From: Closterium sp. Naga37s-1
Taxonomy: Eukaryota > Streptophyta > Zygnematophyceae > Desmidiales > Closteriaceae
DNA: 64,000 bases
Direction: 5' to 3'
NCBI GenBank assembly: GCA_947471745.1
Contig: CANJKZ010000398.1
Span: 124,001-188,000, forward strand
Part shown: positions 31,442-43,260 of the stretch, piece by piece
Position numbering within the stretch: position 1 is the first letter of the stretch
Layout: the number at the start of each line of letters is the position of its first letter
Notes under the pieces: model-generated
Told to the model about the DNA's origin: nothing
What the model saw: the letters and a program-made list of their open reading frames with translations, nothing else
The model's database searches: none
Made by a program: the position numbers and the translations under genes

Positions 31442-31977
31442 TCCGTTACTTCCAACTTCGGTTGCGCGGGTGCGGCCCACATGCGTTCTCGATGCGCGTC
31501 AGACGTATGCAGTTCCTCGGGCTGAGTTGTCAGCCTTGTTGCCACCATTTTGCGCCGGATGGGTGTCGGCGAATCTCCCCCCACGTACCGGTGCAGCCAT
31601 TGTTCCTCCTCTTGCTAGGCGGTCGGTCCCATTCCTGGCATCGGCCAGGGCGAGCTGCTCGCGTTCTGTCGTTCCCACCGCGCTCGAGTCTCCTGCGCCC
31701 ATCACAGCTCGTGCGGAGTTTCTCCGGGATCTAAAGCCGCCTGCCTTCCGCCCTCCATCGATCCTTCAGTTCCACGTGCTCTTTGTTGAGGCGTTCGATA
31801 CGCTCCCGTCTCCGGTGGCGTTAGTCACACGTTATCTTCCCGCCGCCCGTTCGTCGCTGCCACGCTTGGTTGCGCTCTCCAGCTCGGGGCCGCTTGACTC
31901 TCTTCTCTCCAATATCTGTGACCGGATCTTAAGCGATACCTATCGTTCATCTCGGTTCGTAAACCTTGCTCGTTTGT
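31442..31977 (-). other. Probable 5' leader and gag start of gypsy G
   Basis: This lies between the G 5' LTR and the nested copia H. A frame near 31445-31600 (minus) could be the missing gag N-terminus. A 203-codon frame on plus (31407-32018) crosses the LTR boundaries of H and G and is probably not a gene. Confidence 0.45.
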
Positions 31978-32357
31978 TGAAAAGTTCCCAGACGGGCCTT
32001 AGCTATCTACAGCTCTAGGGAACTGAAGCTCGGCTGGCTCTCTAGCTCAGCTACTTCCACTGGTGGCTTGCGGGGTTGGCATCACTGGTTGATTAGCTCT
32101 AGAAGTTCGCTAGGCCAAAATTCTGCTTTATTGTGAGAACAAACTAGCAAGCAAGCTGTTCCACCCCCACTTCTTGCCTAAGTATCTTCTGGTGGTTACC
32201 GTTGCTAACACCGTTGCTTTCGCTAGTCTTTGCCTTTCGCTTCTTCTCGCTCGATCAGTTTGGTTTCCCGCCATCCTCCCTATTGTCTAACCTCCTACTA
32301 TTTGTTTGTCATGCATTTATATTGTCTATATCCTATCTTGCAATTAAAAGCACGACA
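31978..32357 (-). repeat. 5' LTR of gypsy G
   Basis: 380 bp matching 22527-22905. The expected primer-binding site next to it (31977 downward) is not an obvious initiator-Met match. Confidence 0.75.
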
Positions 32358-32895
32358 ATGCTGCATAGGATACACGTCCCATGTCACTGGCCGTGGTGCG
32401 GGCGATATCGGCAGAGTGCCGTGTGAGGGGGACTCCCTCGATTCTGGCCAGCATCACACCCGGCTAGCTGTCATGGGCGCAGCGACTCATCCGCGCAATG
32501 TCCCAAATCCCCGACATGCACGATGGCTGGCACGTGTGTTGAGGTGGTTATATACTACCCCCACCCCCCCCAACCCCCCTCTTCCCTCTGTTTTTTCCAT
32601 GGTGTCTTCACATGCCCTTCCCACACGCCCATGCAATCATAACCCTGCATCCGCCTCTTCCCTCTGTTTTTTTCCCCCAGGCCCTCTCATCCTAGCTTCC
32701 TAGCCCTCTTTGCAGCCCACGGGTGACTCATGCAATAGCATACACATGATGGCTTGTGTCATGGGCATTCACTGGTGTGCCATTGGCCCTTCCTACACGC
32801 CCATGAAATCATAACCCTGCTCCCCCCACTTCCCTCTGTTTTTTTTCCCCAGGCCCTCCCATGCTAGCTCAAGAGCACACTTTTCAGCACACGGT
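32358..32895. other. Non-coding, pyrimidine-rich with partial duplication
   Basis: A segment with CACGCCCATGCAATCATAACC and TTCCCTCTGTTTTTT occurs twice, at about 32580-32700 and 32790-32880. No gene supported. Confidence 0.4.
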
Positions 32896-34387
32896 GTGAC
32901 TCAGGCCAGATATGGCTCATCCAAATACATCGTGATGCCATATAGACTGACCAACGCCCCTGCCATATTTCAGGTGACGATGAACGAGGCGTTCCGCCCA
33001 CTTTTAGATAAGCGCGTCATCGTCTACATGGATGACATACTGATTTACATCACCGACAGAGCACATAACCTATTTGATAGTGAAGCAATTCTAAAATTTT
33101 AGCTGAATTCCAGGTTAACCAAGGCCTCAAAGTGTGAGTTTTTACAAGACAGACAAGAAATAGACACGTAGAAGATTGCGATGACTCAGCACTGGCATGC
33201 GGCGAAATATCTGACCTGGCTGCAAAGTTTTATGGGGTTCGTCAACTACGTGCGTCGCTTCGTCCCACCATGGCGAAGCTGACCGCCCCACTGACAGACC
33301 AGCTGAGGAAGGGGGTTGAGTATACGTGGGGGGGGGGGGGGGGGGGGGAAGAGCAAGCTGCCTGTTCGACCCTCAAAATTATTTTGTCAGTTGCCGCTGA
33401 TCGAGTTTGCCGCATCAGCGACATCAGTGAAAACGAAGTGAACGCCATTCTACCTCAACTATGGGCAAAACCTCAACTATGGCCGAAATTCTGCAACCTG
33501 CCCAAACGCGCGCAACAGAAGCAATTAAAAGAAGCAAATGATTTTGCTAAGAGGAACGCAAATCGCCACTGCCGCTCCGTAACGTACCAGTCTGGAGATT
33601 ACGTGCTGCTTGACACCCAGAACTTACGCCTGCCCATCGTGCCGAAACGTCGACCGCTCTACTGTGGCCCATTTCAAATTAGCCACATGATCACGCCTAT
33701 CGCCGCCTATCTCATGGTACCGCTGACTGGTACACCAGCCCGTCATTCCACACCAGCCTTCTTCACCTGTACATCCTAACCACGAGCCAGCTGCCACGCC
33801 ATCGCTCACCTTCGATGACGCGTCCTACATCAGAGCCAACTGTTGACCCTGAGAAGATTCGGAGCCATCGGATCCGTCACCCCACGGGCGTTCGGATGAT
33901 TGAATTCCTCGTCCGCTGGAAGGCCCCAACCCCACGGAAGATAGATGGGTGCCCATGGCCAACATCGAAAACCACCATGTCCTCCAAGTGTACCTGCGAA
34001 GCTGGGGATTCCGTGATAGACACGCATTCGCGCAGCGGAGGGGCTTCTTGGGGAGGGGGCTAGTGTAAGGATTTTTTTTTACATTCCTTACCGCGAGCCT
34101 CAACATCGCGTACATGACCAACCATTTCTTCGCCCGTTACTACTAACGGTGTTTCGCCGCCTTCGCGTCACATTTCCCAAACCATGCACCGCTGGCCTGG
34201 CCCGAGTCGGCCTACACAACTGGGCTAGCCTGAACCTCGCTGTCAGCATCGCACTAGCTAGCTCGCACGCACCGCGTTACCCTTTGCATGTTTCGCTATA
34301 TATGTTTGCTCATGGCTCGCTCATATCTTGTACTTGTTTGCCAACTCAGTGCAATCCTTCCTACCTAGATAAATTGCACCTGTAACA
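32896..34387 (+). mobile_element. Ty3/gypsy remnant J
   Basis: An RT palm piece ([18 protein letters not shown], then VYMDDILIY) at 32905-33060, an RT thumb remnant (FVNYVRRFVP) near 33240, and then, after large deletions, an integrase tail (RSVTYQSGDYVLLD) at about 33580 and a chromodomain-like MIEFLVRWKAP at about 33898. It ends with a 324-bp LTR at 34064-34387. Same family as element I but opposite orientation. A run of about 20 G at 33331-33350 interrupts the frame. Confidence 0.8.
34064..34387 (+). repeat. 3' LTR of gypsy J
   Basis: 324 bp, TGTAAGGATTTTTTTT to CACCTGTAACA. It corresponds to the inverted LTRs of element I at 35403-35729 and 39906-40232 and follows a purine tract (CTTGGGGAGGGGGC). 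Confidence 0.85.
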
Positions 34388-35402
34388 CAAGTGTACACTT
34401 GAAATGTATGAATGTTGGATAGGGAAAATATGCCACAATGTGACTCGATAACGATATGGTAAAACAATCTCGCGTGCACTCACTGTATTGAGTGTTCTAA
34501 CGGGTATGGTAATTGGTTAACGCATTCACTCACTAACAACAGGCAGCAATTCATGCGAATGGTCACACATGTAACTCTCACCAGAAATACTTGAAACGCT
34601 GCAATTTTCCCGCTCATGCCAAACCAATTGTTGGAATAACCGATGGTTATTATAACATTCCCGAAGGCTTCCCTTAGCGCATCGCTTCATAACGAGGCAG
34701 CGCTCCTGTACCAGTATCGCGTTAAGCTCATATAGAGCACGCGGCAACCTGAAAGCCACTCGAAGGTGAACAGTCGAAGGGAGTCAACGGTCGCGACTGT
34801 TCACCGCCCAGTAACCGTACTCGGAGGTTACGCGATGCAACCTGGTAATTGTCGAGTAGAGCAATAGTCGCGATTACTGTAGCAATGCAATACAGTTAAT
34901 AAGGGAATGTACCCCTCAGAGTATATGGCTAGCTAGGATTGATATTTATATCTTTGTACTCCTATCTAAAAGCATCTTGTTCTCTTTCAGTTAATATCAA
35001 CAAGGTCATTACAATACTTCACTGTCTTCTTACAACTTGGCTAGACTTATCCTATCCACAACGAATCTCGCTTATATCAACACCAATCAACTAACTTCGA
35101 AAAAATAACTAAAACCCAATCGGAAGCTGATGCGATTAGGAAACAAATCAACCCTAAACACAAAGCGAGCTACGTATTTAGGGTGGATCAATCCGAAAAT
35201 GCATCCAAGTTCCGTTTAGGTATTAACTTTTTTTTTTTTTTAGCGGGAGTTTCATCTATGACCATTCGCGTGATTTTTTCCTACTTAATAGTGACCGATC
35301 GCGTGAAACGTTTTATCAAACACGTGAAAACACCCTTTGGAGTGACCGTACCCGTTATTTTTTTACCAAACATATCATCTAGACCCTTGTTTATTAAGGA
35401 TG
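34388..35402. other. AT-rich DNA, possible solo LTR; no gene
   Basis: A TGTTGGAATAACC start at 34632 followed by about 370 bp with a TATATTTATA-like and pyrimidine-rich 3' part looks like a copia LTR without internal sequence, but no second copy or target duplication was found. Poly-T runs at 35227-35242. No protein-coding sequence supported. Confidence 0.35.
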
Positions 35403-35729
35403 TGTTACGGGTGCAATGGAACGAGATAGCAAGGATTGCACTAGGATGTTAAACGAGTACAAAATGTGAGCGAAGGCATGAGCGAATATGTATGTGCAAA
35501 AACATGCAATGGTTACGCGGTGCGTGCGACCTAGCTAGTGCTAGGCTGGCATCGAGGTTCGGGCTAGTCCCGAAGCGTGGGCCGACTCGGCCGGGCCAGC
35601 GGTGCATGGTTTGGTGAAAACATTGCGCACGAAGTTGGCGAAGCCCCGTTAGCAGTAACGGGAGAACGACGGCTGCTGCTGTACGCGATGTTGAAGAACG
35701 CAGTAAGGAATGCCGAAAAATTCCTTACA
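35403..35729 (-). repeat. 3' LTR of gypsy I
   Basis: 327 bp, minus strand TGTAAGGAAT to CCGTAACA. A CCCCCGCCCC tract (polypurine on minus) follows at 35732-35742. Confidence 0.88.
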
Positions 35730-35759
35730 CTACCCCCGCCCCTCAAGAAGCCCCCTTCG

Positions 35760-38700
35760 CTACGCGAGTGCGTATATACCGCGGAAACCCCGGCTCCTCA
35801 GGTACACTTGTAGGGCAGGGTGGTTTTTTATGTTGGCCAGGGGCACCGAGCTGTCTTCAGTTGGCGTGCGGTCCTTCCAGCGAACGAGGAACTTGATCCT
35901 CTTGATGCCTGTGGGGTGACCAATCCGATGGCTCAAATTCTTCTCGGGCTCGACGATCGGCTCCGATGCAGGTCGAGTCATAGACGGTGGGCGATGGCGT
36001 GTCAGTTGGCTTGTGGTCGGGATGTATGGGCGAAGCAAGCTGACGTGGAACGATGGGCTGATGTACCAGTCTGTCGGTAACAGTAGTTGGGCAGTAACAG
36101 GGGTGATTATGTGGCTGATTTGAAACGGTCCACAGTAGCGCGGTCGAATTCGGTACGACGGGCAGTCTTATATACTGTGTGTCAAGTAGTACCTAGTCCC
36201 CTGACTGGTACGTGACTAGGCGGTGGTGGCGGTCAGCATTTCTCTTAGCGATGACGCTTGTTTTTTTTATTGCTTTTGCTGCTCGCGTTCGGGCAGCTTG
36301 CAATATCTCGGCGATCTGTTGAGCGCGTGGCGTGGGGTTGTCCAGACTCGGCGTCATGGGCACTGTTGGATTTTGCCCGTAGTTCATGTAAAACGGGGAC
36401 TGCTGCGTCGTCGCTGACGTGGCATTGTTGTAGGCGAACTCGATCAGCGGCAGCTGCTGCTCCCATGTTGTCGGGTCGTCGCACGTGGCAAGAATCAACT
36501 GCTCCATGGTCTGGTTCGTCCGCTCCGTTTGACCGTCGGTCTCGGGTGGTACGACGAGCTGAACTGTAGCCTGGTCCCGAACTGCTCCCAGAGGTTCTTC
36601 CAGAAGTTGCTGGTAAACTTCGTGTCGCAGTCGCTGATTATCGCAACTGGTATCCCATGCAGTCGAACGACGGTTGCGATGACCAGGCGAGCGGTTTCTT
36701 CGGATGAGATTGATTTCCTGCACGCAGCGAAGTGAGCCATGTTCGTCAGTCTGTCAACGACGACCATAACCGCGTCGTTACCCCCAGGGTTCGAAGGTAA
36801 CCCCGTGACGAAATCCATGATAGCCTGTCGCCAGGCGCGCTCGGGCAGTGGAATCGGCTGCAATTGACCCGTCTTTCTTTTTCGCGAGCTCTTCATGACC
36901 TGACACGCAGGTCACGATCCCAAGTGGTGCTGTACGTCGGTCAACATCTCCAGCCAGTAGTAATACCGCTGCAGTTGCTGTCGCGTTTTTTCTACCCTGA
37001 AGTGACCCGAGGTAACCCCGTCGTGTGCCTCCTGCAGTAGCAGTTCCCTCAGTAGTGAGTACGCCGGTACCCAGATGCGGTTGATGCATGTATTTACGTA
37101 ATAGACTCCCTTTACTTCTGTCATTTGCGGCGAATTTCTAGTCGTGAAAAAATGGGTCGGTGTTGTATCCGTGGGTGAATAGGCCTGTTAACAGTGGGTT
37201 GGTTTAGGCGAGTAGGATGGCGTGAAGCTGGGTAGTGGGGCGGGTGAGTGCGTTAGCAATATTCGACGCTCCCTTTTTGTACGTGACGACGTAGTGGAAG
37301 TTGGACTCTAGATAGTCCAACCAGCGAATCTGTCGCGGATTGAGATTCGGTTGGGCGCGGAGGTAGTGTAGTGATCGATGGTCTGTCCGTACTGTCACGT
37401 CTGCTCCAGCGAGGTAGCATCGCCACACTTTGAATGAGTGCACGATCGCCAACATCTCGCGGTCGTGTATCGGATAGTTGCGTTTGGGCGGGTGAAGCTT
37501 ACGGGACTCGTACGCGATTGGATGAAGGCTGTTCCCGAAGTCTTGCAAGAGTACTGCTCCCACGGCGATGTCGCTTGCGTCGGTGACCAGTTCGAACGGG
37601 CGGTGTGGGTCAGTGATGTGCAGTACGGGCGGCGAGCACAAAATTTTCTTGAGGGCCGAGAAGGCAGCTTGCTCTTTCTCCCCCCACGTGTACTCAACCC
37701 ACTTCCTCAGCAAGTCGGACAACAGGGCAGTCAACTGCGCCATGTCGGGGACGAACCGTCGCACATAGTTGACGAACCCCAGAAAACTCTGCAACTCGGT
37801 CAAGTTGGTCGTCGCGTGCCGTGCTTGAATCGTCGCGATCTTCTACGGGTCTATTTCCACTCCGTCAGCTGAAACAATGTGCCCTAAAAACTCCAGTGTG
37901 TCACGTACCGACAAAGACTCAGGCGAGCTCCAGCGAGGTAGGGCGATATTGTTACCATTCACTCGCACTGTGCGGTCACCCGTCGTCCAGTCGACTCGCG
38001 GATTGTGTCGTCGCAGCCAATCACGGCCGAGTAAAATGTCGCTCCCGTCGAGGGTCCTTGAGAGCATTTCCTAGGTAAACGTGAAGCTACTGCCACATCG
38101 GATCCGAACTCGGTCCGCACGTTCCCGTATCGCCAGTGGCATGCCGTCAACCAGTCATGCGTCAATCTCAGGTAAACGTCCGTCCAGTGGCTGTTTCAGT
38201 CTTCGTGCAATGGCGGTGTTGATCAGGCTGTGGCTAGCCCCCCCATCTAAGATGATTTTAACTGAATATGTCTGTATCTTCCCGCTAAGCAGTATGGGGC
38301 TGTCTACCGTTGTACCCTCGTTATTCGGCCGGGTGTTGTCGATTGCGTGAACCGGCACAATCACTCGGTGAGGGTCGGTTGGGTCGGGCGAGCGGCGTGA
38401 CCGGTCAGTAGAGGGCCCGTCTGCTACTGACTCCCAGCGTTTCCCTGCTGCTTGGTCTGTTTCTGCTGCCCAGCTTCCCCCTTTCCCTTAGCGTTTTCTT
38501 GGCATTCGCTCTTACGGTGCCCCTGCCTGTTGCACGCAAAGCAACGCTCTTTCAATGGTGCGGAAGCGGCATTCGCGGCGACAGCGCGTATCGTGGCGTG
38601 CTCGTTCAATCCTCGAGTCTGATGTCCCAAACTACTGTTGTTGCAGTAGGACCCCGGGCTCGGTCGGCGAAGAAAATCCACTTTTTTCCGCCGTAGCAAG

Positions 38701-39719
38701 AATCTCGTTGAATCTCGTTGCGTATCGTGGCGTGCTCGTTCAATCCCCGAGTCTGATGTCCCCAGCTGCTGTTGTTGCCGTAGGACCCCGACCTCGGTCG
38801 GCGAAGAAAATCCATTTTTTCCGCCGTAGCAAGAATCTCGTTGAACTCTGTGACATTGCGTAGCAAGAATCTCGTGCTTCATGCCGTCGATTTAGCGGCC
38901 GATACGCTCTCCCTCGTGCATATATCCCACCTGCTCACACAACACCAGAAACCCGCTGGTGTAGTCCTGGACGGAACCGAGCTGGCGCCAAGTGCGGAGC
39001 TTCTGACGCGCTGCTATCGAAGCCGCGATTGGCTGGAATCTCCCGCGCAGTCCTGCGCACCACGCGTCCCACGTGCGATATTGGGGTACCTCCACGAAAG
39101 ACGAGGGTGCACAGGGTCCGGTTTGTCCTTCCCGTGTCGGTAGAGTCTCGTAATTCACCGGCTTCGTGACGATGACGCGCCACCAGTCCATGGCGGGTCC
39201 TCGCAGCAGCGACACGGCGTATCAAATCTTCATCGAGTCCTCCGAGACGTAGTTGGCGTAAGAAAATACGTTCATCGTGAACAACCACGCCTAAACGGTC
39301 GGACCACCGTGTTGGCTTGGATCGAAGCAAGGCGGACGCTGGGGCTTGAGCGGCATCGGTGACGGCAATGCTGGTTCGCCGATCGGCATCGAAATCGTGA
39401 CGCGTGGTTGGCTTCTGGCCGCATTCGTCGCTCCGGGGTATGTCGCGCCGTCGTCGTCGTCTCCGTCGTTGCGGGCGACTCCATCACTAGCCGCGCTCGA
39501 GGGTTGCCCCACACTTCCGTGTTGTGATGCCTGGCGTGCTCCTTGTCCTTGCGTGCCTTGTGTTTGTGACTGTGCTTGTTGCGCCCGTGCGACGTCGTTT
39601 TGCAGTGACGTACGTTCTTTCGTCAGCGCCGCAATTTCTTCGGAATTTTCGCGCAGGTGCTGCATCAGTTCGTTTGGGCGCTCATGCGTGAGTTTCGTGA
39701 CGTCGACGTGCTCGGCCAT
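35760..39719 (-). pseudogene. Gypsy I gag-pol, fragmented, RT palm deleted
   Basis: Gag starts at ATG 39717-39719 (MAEHVDVTKLTHERPNELM). CCHC knuckle CFACNRQGHRKSEC at about 38525-38565. Protease at about 38220-38260 reads LDGGASHSLI, so the usual T or S after the catalytic Asp is Gly. Protease is joined directly to the RT thumb (EFLGHIVSADGVEIDP, about 37865-37915) with no palm. Then RNase H (ELVTDASDIAVGAVLLQ, TDHRSLHYL), the integrase HHCC domain with frame breaks (36912-37124), the core (MDFVTGLP, SDCDTKF, ERTNQTMEQ) and a final IKFLVRWKDRTP chromodomain-like strand pair near 35930. Several stops and frame changes make it non-functional. Confidence 0.85.
38587..38854 (-). repeat. 134-bp tandem duplication in gypsy I gag
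   Basis: Two copies offset by 134 bp (start CGTATCGTGGCGTGCTCG at 38587 and 38721), several mismatches apart. On minus each encodes a GLNEHATIR-containing segment. The unit is not a multiple of three, so it breaks the frame before the zinc knuckle. Confidence 0.8.
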
Positions 39720-39905
39720 GTCAAGGGATGGTGGCTCGTCCTAGCTCTAGGCACAGTCGTGGGTGCACGCGTTTACGAGAGAACGCGAGGACAGCGACTC
39801 CTAGGTGCTAAGGGGCGTGAGTCCCTTCGAGTGCAAAAAAATCAAAAGTTGATTTCCCTGGGTGCGAAGATGCGTGGTCCGAAAGAAAGTGGCTCTGATA
39901 CCAAG

Positions 39906-40232
39906 TGTTACAGGTGCAATGGAACGAGATAGTGAGGATTGCACTAGGATGTCAAACGAGTACAAAATGTGAGCAAAGGCATGAGCGAATACGTATGTGC
40001 GAAAATATGCAATGGTTACGCGGTGCGTGCGAGCTAGCTAGTGCTAGGCTGGCATCAAGGTTCGGGCTAGTCCCGAAGCGTGGGCTGACTTTGCCGGGCC
40101 AGTGGTGCATGGTTTGGTGAAAACAGTGCGCGCGAAGTTGGCGAAGCCCCGTTAGCAGTAATGGGAGAACGATGGCTGCTGCTGTACGCGATATTGAAGA
40201 ACGCAGTAAGGAATGCCGAAAAAGTCCTTAGA
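39906..40232 (-). repeat. 5' LTR of gypsy I
   Basis: 327 bp matching 35403-35729. The outermost CA is mutated (ccttaga instead of ccttaca on plus). Confidence 0.88.
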
Positions 40233-40588
40233 GAATGACATATTTTCCCTGTTGGATATGCGCTGCTGTAGAGCTTCACCGTTGGATGGTACACATATGC
40301 GATTCAGGAATGATCAGCCTACACTAGTGGAGGCTTGATCCAGTCCAGATGAGTGTTTGTTCCGTTTTCACCTTGAGGCCAGTTGACCGCTGGACGTCAA
40401 TCGACGCTGATGGACGTCTCTCTCGACGGTCGAATCTGCCCTAGGAGCAACGTCTGGCTGTCAAAAATGGAAAATCCCATCATGCAAATTGGATGGATGG
40501 AGCCGTCTTCGTAAAAATCTACACAGAAGACAACATGAAGCATTTTCTTTTATGCGATCACTGTTGATGAACAACATCAACAGGTCGA
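40233..40588. other. Flank between gypsy I and LINE; no gene
   Basis: Contains paired GGACGTCAATCGACGCTGATGG-like words near 40390-40440. Probably the 5' part of the LINE, but without recognisable coding. Confidence 0.3.
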
Positions 40589-43260
40589 GTGAACAAGTCA
40601 AAACGTCACACCGTTGATGTTGTTAGCCGATTGGGAAGAGCGAACAGGACAGAACTTCAGATCAATATTGCCTTGAGCATGCTTCCCCACAACATGGACC
40701 CAGCTATGTGGGACGGATGGAAATCCCAGCTATGCCGCCGTCTCAAATGGTTCACACACGAGGAACGTACGCGCAAAAACAAAACCACAGCCCAGATGCA
40801 AGATGACATATGTGACCTCCAGCTTCACTTCCTCATACACCCGTCAGACAATGCTGCCTCAAGACCGCTGGAACTTCTGTCCAAGCATCTTGACCGCTAA
40901 ACTGCCGCCAGAGAAGCTGAAATCGCCCTTAAGGCCAAACTGAAGGTCAAAGGCCCATGCGAGATGGGTGTTTCAGCCCTCCTAGCAAGCCTGCAAAGAA
41001 GGGTCAATGACTCACAAATCACATCTCTCACTCTTCCTTCCAGTGATGAGATCACATCCTTATCTGACATCTCAGAGCAACGCGCAAGGTTTTTCTCTCA
41101 CCTCTACAGGGGCACTCAAGCAACAACGTGTCAGCTGTTCTTTTGGATGCACATCTACCCGAACACCGTGCCTGCTACCTCGCAACAATACCTGGCCCAT
41201 GCCTTCACAGAAGTCGAAGTAAGCCATGCAATCAGGCCGATAACAAGAGGCAAAACGCCAGGTGATGGCTTATCTGGGGACATTTTTGTGGGCATATAAA
41301 GAAGAGTTCACCCCCGCCCTCCTCCGCCTCTTCAACTCCATCATGACACACAGGCACCTACCACAAACTATGACCTATGGAAGGACGGTCCTCATCCCTA
41401 AACGGGGTAATGCTAACACAATACACAATCTCAGACATATCACTCTCATGAACACTGACAATAAAATCCTTGCATCCATTCTAGCCAATCGATTGCAAAC
41501 TGTTCTCCCACGTCTCATCAGCCCAGCTCAAGCGGCATCCATTAAGGGACGTAAGATCGGTGACACCATTAATGATACGCTGGACCTCATAGATTGGGCC
41601 TCCACACAAGAATCTCTGCTTCTAGTGCTCAAAGTGGATATTCGGAAAGCTTACAATCTAGTGGATTGAGAATTCATATACGAGCAACCCAAATGGGCCA
41701 AATATTCCCTCATTCCATTTAACATTTCCCCCACAAGCATCTCTCACGCTTGCTGCATTCCTATACGTACACCCAACGAGGTCGAACGTATACTAGGCAT
41801 TTACGTGGAACAAGGACAACCCAGACACACTAGCTGGGATAAAATTCTCGCCTATGTACGCTCCTCGACCGACTTCCTCACCAAAGAGTAAAGGGATGTG
41901 AGTCATTCCTCGCCAAGGAGTAAAGGGATGCGATTCGTTCCTCGCATCATCGTTTCCTTTACTCCTTCCTCACCACTACCTGCAGGAAACTACTGGCGGG
42001 AGAACAACTCGCATCCCTTGACTCCTTCCGAGGAAGATTCCAACCGCCGCCTACGCATCACTAAAATCACTACAACGCACGTAGACAAACAACTGGACAA
42101 AATTGTGGGGATCTTCTTAGCATCATCCAAATAGAAAGAAGACTGACTTGCAACCAGACTTGTTCCCAAACGCATTTTGTTCAACAAAACCAAACATGGC
42201 GGTGTTGGAGAAACTGCACCCTCCACTCAGCTCAAAGCGCTTAATGTGCAAAGGGCGGCGCGCCATTTTTAGGCATCACCACTCGAGGATATCGCCAGGA
42301 CATGTGTCCCCCTGCCCTGTGGCCTTCATTGCTTTCTCCTGCACGCTGACATCGCCAAGTTTCTAACTGACAATATACCTCCCCGGGTCCAGGCTAAACT
42401 CGAAAGCGTCATGTTACTGCCCAGTAAGATCTACCCCCCTTGCCTCGAACCTTGGTGTCTAATGAAGGAACCCCTAGCCTTTAACCGGGAGATATGCAAA
42501 CCTGGAGGCCGTCCTTTCGGACGTTTAAAAAACAAACGATTCCTCTTGACAGAGCAGGAGCGGTTAGGTCACCTCATCACCTCAACTCCTTGTGGCAGCA
42601 AACGACTCCAAAAAAAGCAACTTGCCCTTCGTTTCCCCCCCAAAACATTCCCTGGCAGCAAGCGTATTATGCAGGAGGTGCTAGAACGTGTACCAGTGGC
42701 GTGGTTGACAGCCGTGTCTACCTTCGTTCCGGCCCCGACATACCTCCTTGTTGGAGACTGGGCGCATGTAGCCTCGGAAGCCAGACAGCCCACAAGAGTA
42801 CTCAAGATCCTCAGCATCCTTCCCAACTCACATGTGCGATGTAGCGTTCACATGGTAGAAGACGGAAGACACGTTACGCTAAGGGCAGAAGGATTTATCA
42901 CCACAATTGTGCAAGACGTTTATCACCGTCAGGGTCAGCGATCGATGGTTGGCGGGCCCGTTCTGCTCTGGCGGCGCACTCGGCAGCCGCCACGAGCTAC
43001 TCGCGACCAATCCCTCCCTCGCGGCGATCAGGATTACCTTCTATCAAGAGCAGCCGCTGACTCACCTCAAACGTTGGAACGATGCTATGCGTATTACAGT
43101 TCCGTCGCTTCTGGATCTTTGCCATCTGTTCCTACGTAACCAGCCAAGCCGTCAAAAAGATGTGCTCTTCCGGCTATACACAATATCTCTCTCATCCGGT
43201 TCCCGGTTTCCATTCACCAACTCACAAGGAATCTGCCCATGATGCCCAGCGAGGGCTCCC
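40589..43260 (+). mobile_element. Decayed non-LTR retrotransposon (LINE), RT region
   Basis: Plus-strand fragments in several frames: a linker (40589-40900); an EN/RT spacer with KTPGDGLSGDIF at 41250-41290; RT fingers and motif A (ALLRLFNSIMTHRHLPQ, LKVDIRKAYNLVD) at 41310-41667, ending in TGA where TGG (Trp) is expected; then a jump to the post-RT region (NEVERILGIYVEQG, about 41775-41820) with the palm YADD missing; and a C-terminal region (42411-43240) with REICKPGGRPFG and SDRWLAGPFC. A 33-bp direct duplication (AGTAAAGGGATG) lies at 41887-41950. No poly-A tail or target duplication was located. Confidence 0.75.

Larger units (their letters stand above)
22527..32357 (-). mobile_element. 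Ty3/gypsy retrotransposon G carrying a cytosine-5 DNA methyltransferase
   Basis: About 380-bp direct repeats at 22527-22905 and 31978-32357 act as LTRs (TGAAA...GACA on plus). Between them, in minus orientation, lie gag, aspartic protease, a C5 DNA methyltransferase domain, RT thumb plus RNase H, and integrase. A copia element (H, about 27865-31441) is nested near the gag start. The two LTRs differ by several percent, so the insertion is older than A, B or E. No matching target duplication was found (ccact left, atgct right), possibly because the left end carries the extra X2 repeat. Pairing of the two LTRs with one element is inference. Confidence 0.75.
35403..40232 (-). mobile_element. Ty3/gypsy retrotransposon I with chromodomain-like C-terminus
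   Basis: LTRs of 327 bp at 35403-35729 and 39906-40232, about 94 percent alike, are flanked by ggatg (35398-35402) and gaatg (40233-40237), an imperfect 5-bp duplication. The primer-binding site TGGTATCAGAGCC lies on minus at 39903 downward. Order on minus: gag, CCHC knuckle, protease, RT thumb, RNase H, integrase, chromodomain-like segment. The RT palm is deleted. Confidence 0.9.

Noticed and set aside
31407..32018. A 203-codon plus-strand frame
   Set aside because: It starts inside the copia H LTR and ends inside the gypsy G LTR on the wrong strand; no recognisable domain.
34632..35020. A solo copia LTR starting TGTTGGAATAACC
   Set aside because: It has the look of an LTR, but no partner copy, clear 3' end or target duplication could be found, so it is only mentioned in the intergenic entry.
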